From: an uncultured Slackia sp. | GTDB lineage: Bacteria; Actinomycetota; Coriobacteriia; Coriobacteriales; Eggerthellaceae | Length of the DNA stretch: 17,030 nucleotides | Assembly: GCA_900555495.1 (NCBI GenBank) | Contig: USLD01000009.1 | Span: 1-17,030 of the forward strand | Direction of reading: 5' to 3' | Shown: in pieces, positions 15,211 through 17,030 of the stretch | Layout of the letters: every line of letters begins with the position of its first letter | Numbering within the stretch: position 1 is the first letter of the stretch | Made by a program: the position numbers and the translations under genes | Notes under the pieces: generated by a model | Database searches by the model: none | The model's input: only the letters and a program-made list of their open reading frames with translations | What the model was told of the DNA's origin: nothing

Positions 15211-16349
15211 TTCCCGGCCTCGAAATGCTCGTACGCAGCCATACCAGTCGCCGTGAACGTCTTCCCATCCCGGTACACGCGCAACGCCGAATCCAGAAGG
15301 GGCAGATACGCCATGGCGCCCGCGCCCTCGCCCAAGTGCATGCCTGCGTCGAGTGGTGCCTTTATGCCGAGCTCGCGAAGGAGCTCCTGGCTTGCGGGTT
15401 CGCTTGATGCGTGGGTGCCCACGAGGTAGCCCAAGGCGTTGGGGCACAGGCGCGCCGCGCACAGGGCCGCCGTGCAGGATATGACCCCGTCGAGGAGCGC
15501 CGGCGCCTTCGAGGCCGCGGCCCCCAGGTAGAAGCCGCACATCGCCGCGATGTCGAAGCCGCCCACCTTCGAGAGCACGTCGATTGGGTCGGCGGGATCG
15601 GGCGAGTTCGCGTCGATAGCACGCTCGACCACGTCGCGCTTGCGCGCGAGTGAGGCGTCCGAGAGCCCCGCGCCGCGCCCGACGAGGCTCCGCGCTTCCG
15701 CCCGGATGAGCACTGCGGCCACCGCCGCAGAGGTGGTCGTGTTGCCGATGCCCATCTCGCCCGCGGCGAGAAGGCGCACGCCGGTGCGGGCAAGCCCGCA
15801 CGCGACGGCGATTCCGACCTCGATCGCGCGCACGGCCCCATCGCGAGACATAGCGGAACCGTGCGCGATGTTGCCGCTCCCCCGCCGCACGTTCGCGCGC
15901 ACCATGCGCGTGTCTTCTATACCCCGGGCCATACCCACGTCGACGGGCACGACCTCGGCACCCGCGAACGCCGCCATGCGGCAGGCGCTCGTGGCCCCCT
16001 CGCACATGTTGCGCGCGACGGCTCGCGTCACGTCTTGCCCGCTTTGCGACACGCCTTCGGCAACGACACCGTTGTCGGAGAAGAATACCGCGAGCGCACG
16101 GGGAAACTCGGCCACCTCGGCGCTCCCCTGAGCTGCGGCGATACACGCGACGGCGTCTTCAAAGTCGCCCAATCCCCCCAAGGGGTGCGCGATGGAGTCC
16201 CACGCGGCGTACGCGGCGGCGCGGGCGCACTCGTCTGCGGGCTCGATCCGGGGGAGCGTGGCTTCGAGCACGGCGCCCGGCGCCGACGAGAACGCGCGCT
16301 CGACTTCCTCGCGGATGCAGGCGAGCGCGGTTTCGGTTGCTTCAGCCAT
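15207..16349 (-). CDS. cobT: Nicotinate-nucleotide--dimethylbenzimidazole phosphoribosyltransferase (CobT)
   Basis: Makes alpha-ribazole phosphate from nicotinate mononucleotide and a lower-ligand base. The 380-residue protein carries the family blocks PLGGLGDFEDAV, FFSDNGVVAEGVSQSGQDVT, LLAAGEMGIGNTTTSAAV and GGFDIAAMCGFYLGAA, plus the C-terminal MHLGEGAGAMAYLPLLDSAL with the likely catalytic glutamate at about residue 341. ATG 16349 (MAEATETAL) is preceded by GAGAGGAGAC. It overlaps the cbiA stop by 8 nt. The protein is slightly longer than the ~350 typical of the family. CobT can accept bases other than dimethylbenzimidazole; which one this organism uses is not visible. Confidence 0.95.
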   Translation of the reverse strand: MAEATETALACIREEVERAFSSAPGAVLEATLPRIEPADECARAAAYAAWDSIAHPLGGLGDFEDAVACIAAAQGSAEVAEFPRALAVFFSDNGVVAEGVSQSGQDVTRAVARNMCEGATSACRMAAFAGAEVVPVDVGMARGIEDTRMVRANVRRGSGNIAHGSAMSRDGAVRAIEVGIAVACGLARTGVRLLAAGEMGIGNTTTSAAVAAVLIRAEARSLVGRGAGLSDASLARKRDVVERAIDANSPDPADPIDVLSKVGGFDIAAMCGFYLGAAASKAPALLDGVISCTAALCAARLCPNALGYLVGTHASSEPASQELLRELGIKAPLDAGMHLGEGAGAMAYLPLLDSALRVYRDGKTFTATGMAAYEHFEAGK

Positions 16350-17030
16350 GCCGTCTCCTCTCTGCAAACGACGCTGCGGCAGACGCGAACGCGCGCGCAA
16401 CGTCGGGGTTCGCAGGATAGTACACATGCGGGAAGCCCGCAACCAGGGACGGGGTGGTCGACATGCACGGCCAGCCCTTGTCGCGCCGGGGCTTCTGCGC
16501 CCAGAAGTCGCCGCCCGGGCAGGTGGACTGCCAGTAGTGGAACTCGTGCGCCGGAAAACCTTCTCCTTTTTTGCAGAGCAGGTTGTCCTCGTTTGCGGTG
16601 AGGTTCACATAGCCAAACCGCCTGAGACCTTCTGTCCGAAAGCTTTTTCCTTTCAGAAAACCGACCATCGGATAGGACGTACCGTCCTCCCCTTCCAGCT
16701 CCTCCTGAAGATACTGGAATCCGCCGCACTCGGCAATGCAGGGAAGTCCATTTTGCAGCGCAAGTTTGATCTGGCTCCTGATTTGCTGATTCTGACTCAG
16801 CGTCTGCGCGTACACCTCCGGATACCCTCCGCCGATGAGCAGTCCATCCAGATCTCCCGGCAGGCTATCCTGCATCGGAGAAAAGAAGATAAGCTGCGCT
16901 CCAAGCTCTGTTAAAAGAGAGAGGTTGTCTTCATAGTAAAAATGAAACGCTTTATCCTTTGCTACTCCGATTTTGACCGGCTCACTAAGCGGCTGCGGGA
17001 GGGAAATCGACTGTGCAGATGTCTCCTCCA
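16342..17030 (-). CDS. cbiA: Cobyrinate a,c-diamide synthase (CbiA), 5' part beyond the window
   Basis: Glutamine-dependent amidation of the a and c carboxylates of (cob)yrinic acid. Only the C-terminal 228 residues are visible, and the frame is open to the right edge. Present are VKIGVAKDKAFHFYYEDNL, FFSPMQDSLPGDLDGLLIGGGYPE, the amidotransferase nucleophile in PCIAECGGFQYL (Cys codon 16728-16726) and FPAHEFHYWQST with its conserved histidines. AGFPHVYYPANP follows near the C terminus. The stop TGA at 16344-16342 overlaps cobT by 8 nt. Base use changes inside the gene: about 52% GC from the right edge to ~16560 with AT-rich codons (TTA, AAA, GGA), then about 68% to the stop. The protein is continuous with family sequence across the change, so it is not a frameshift. 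It could be a recombinant gene or an assembly join. Confidence 0.93.
   Translation of the reverse strand, partial: EETSAQSISLPQPLSEPVKIGVAKDKAFHFYYEDNLSLLTELGAQLIFFSPMQDSLPGDLDGLLIGGGYPEVYAQTLSQNQQIRSQIKLALQNGLPCIAECGGFQYLQEELEGEDGTSYPMVGFLKGKSFRTEGLRRFGYVNLTANEDNLLCKKGEGFPAHEFHYWQSTCPGGDFWAQKPRRDKGWPCMSTTPSLVAGFPHVYYPANPDVARAFASAAASFAERRRHG

Noticed and set aside
15211..16146. Long upstream extension of the cobU frame
   Set aside because: It runs through cobT in another frame. The CobU P-loop starts eight residues after ATG 15210, which also gives a 4-nt overlap with cobT.
16342..17030. Search for a cobalamin riboswitch at the head of the operon
   Set aside because: The operon's 5' end is beyond the right edge. 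No non-coding leader is visible, so nothing can be claimed.
1..17030. CRISPR arrays, tRNA or rRNA genes
   Set aside because: No direct repeats with regular spacing and no tRNA- or rRNA-like segments were noticed. Gaps between genes are all under 215 nt.

Overview
The window looks like chromosomal DNA of a high-GC anaerobic gut actinobacterium of the class Coriobacteriia. The left third resembles Collinsella in protein style and composition; this is a family-level impression and no search was run. It falls into three zones by composition, from hand counts on sampled lines. Positions 1 to about 7080 are roughly 57-64% GC, about 7290 to 16550 are roughly 68-72%, and 16560 to the right edge is about 52%.

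Left zone, + strand: a one-chain L-serine ammonia-lyase (59-1666) is followed by an intrinsic terminator. A membrane-anchored L,D-transpeptidase (1816-3540) comes next, then a tightly coupled three-gene MacAB/YknXYZ-type exporter: adaptor 3673-5094, ATPase 5094-5867, permease 5864-7078.

Boundary (7079-7289): this convergent gap holds no intact gene. It contains a 69-nt near-perfect palindrome (7091-7159). Immediately beside it lies a roughly 30-codon, stop-interrupted piece of an IS21-type transposase IstA on the - strand (7169-7258).

Right zone, - strand: eleven cobalamin genes run right to left in one block, every pair abutting or overlapping by 1-8 nt. The order is cbiA (cut by the window edge), cobT, cobU, cobS, a CobU-like/CobC fusion, cbiB, cobD, cbiP, cobO, cbiC, cobK. 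They cover two corrin-ring steps (CobK, CbiC), a,c- and peripheral amidation (CbiA, CbiP), adenosylation (CobO), aminopropanol arm supply and attachment (CobD, CbiB) and lower-loop assembly (CobU, CobT, CobS and a CobC-type phosphatase). The corrin methyltransferases, cobalt insertion genes and any cobalamin riboswitch would lie to the right and are not seen.

The most interesting points are these. The compositionally distinct cobalamin block ends at a mobile-element scar and a long hairpin. A degenerate CobU-like domain is fused to a CobC-type phosphatase while an intact CobU sits two genes away. cbiA is a composition mosaic whose 5' part looks clostridial and whose 3' part matches the rest of the operon.
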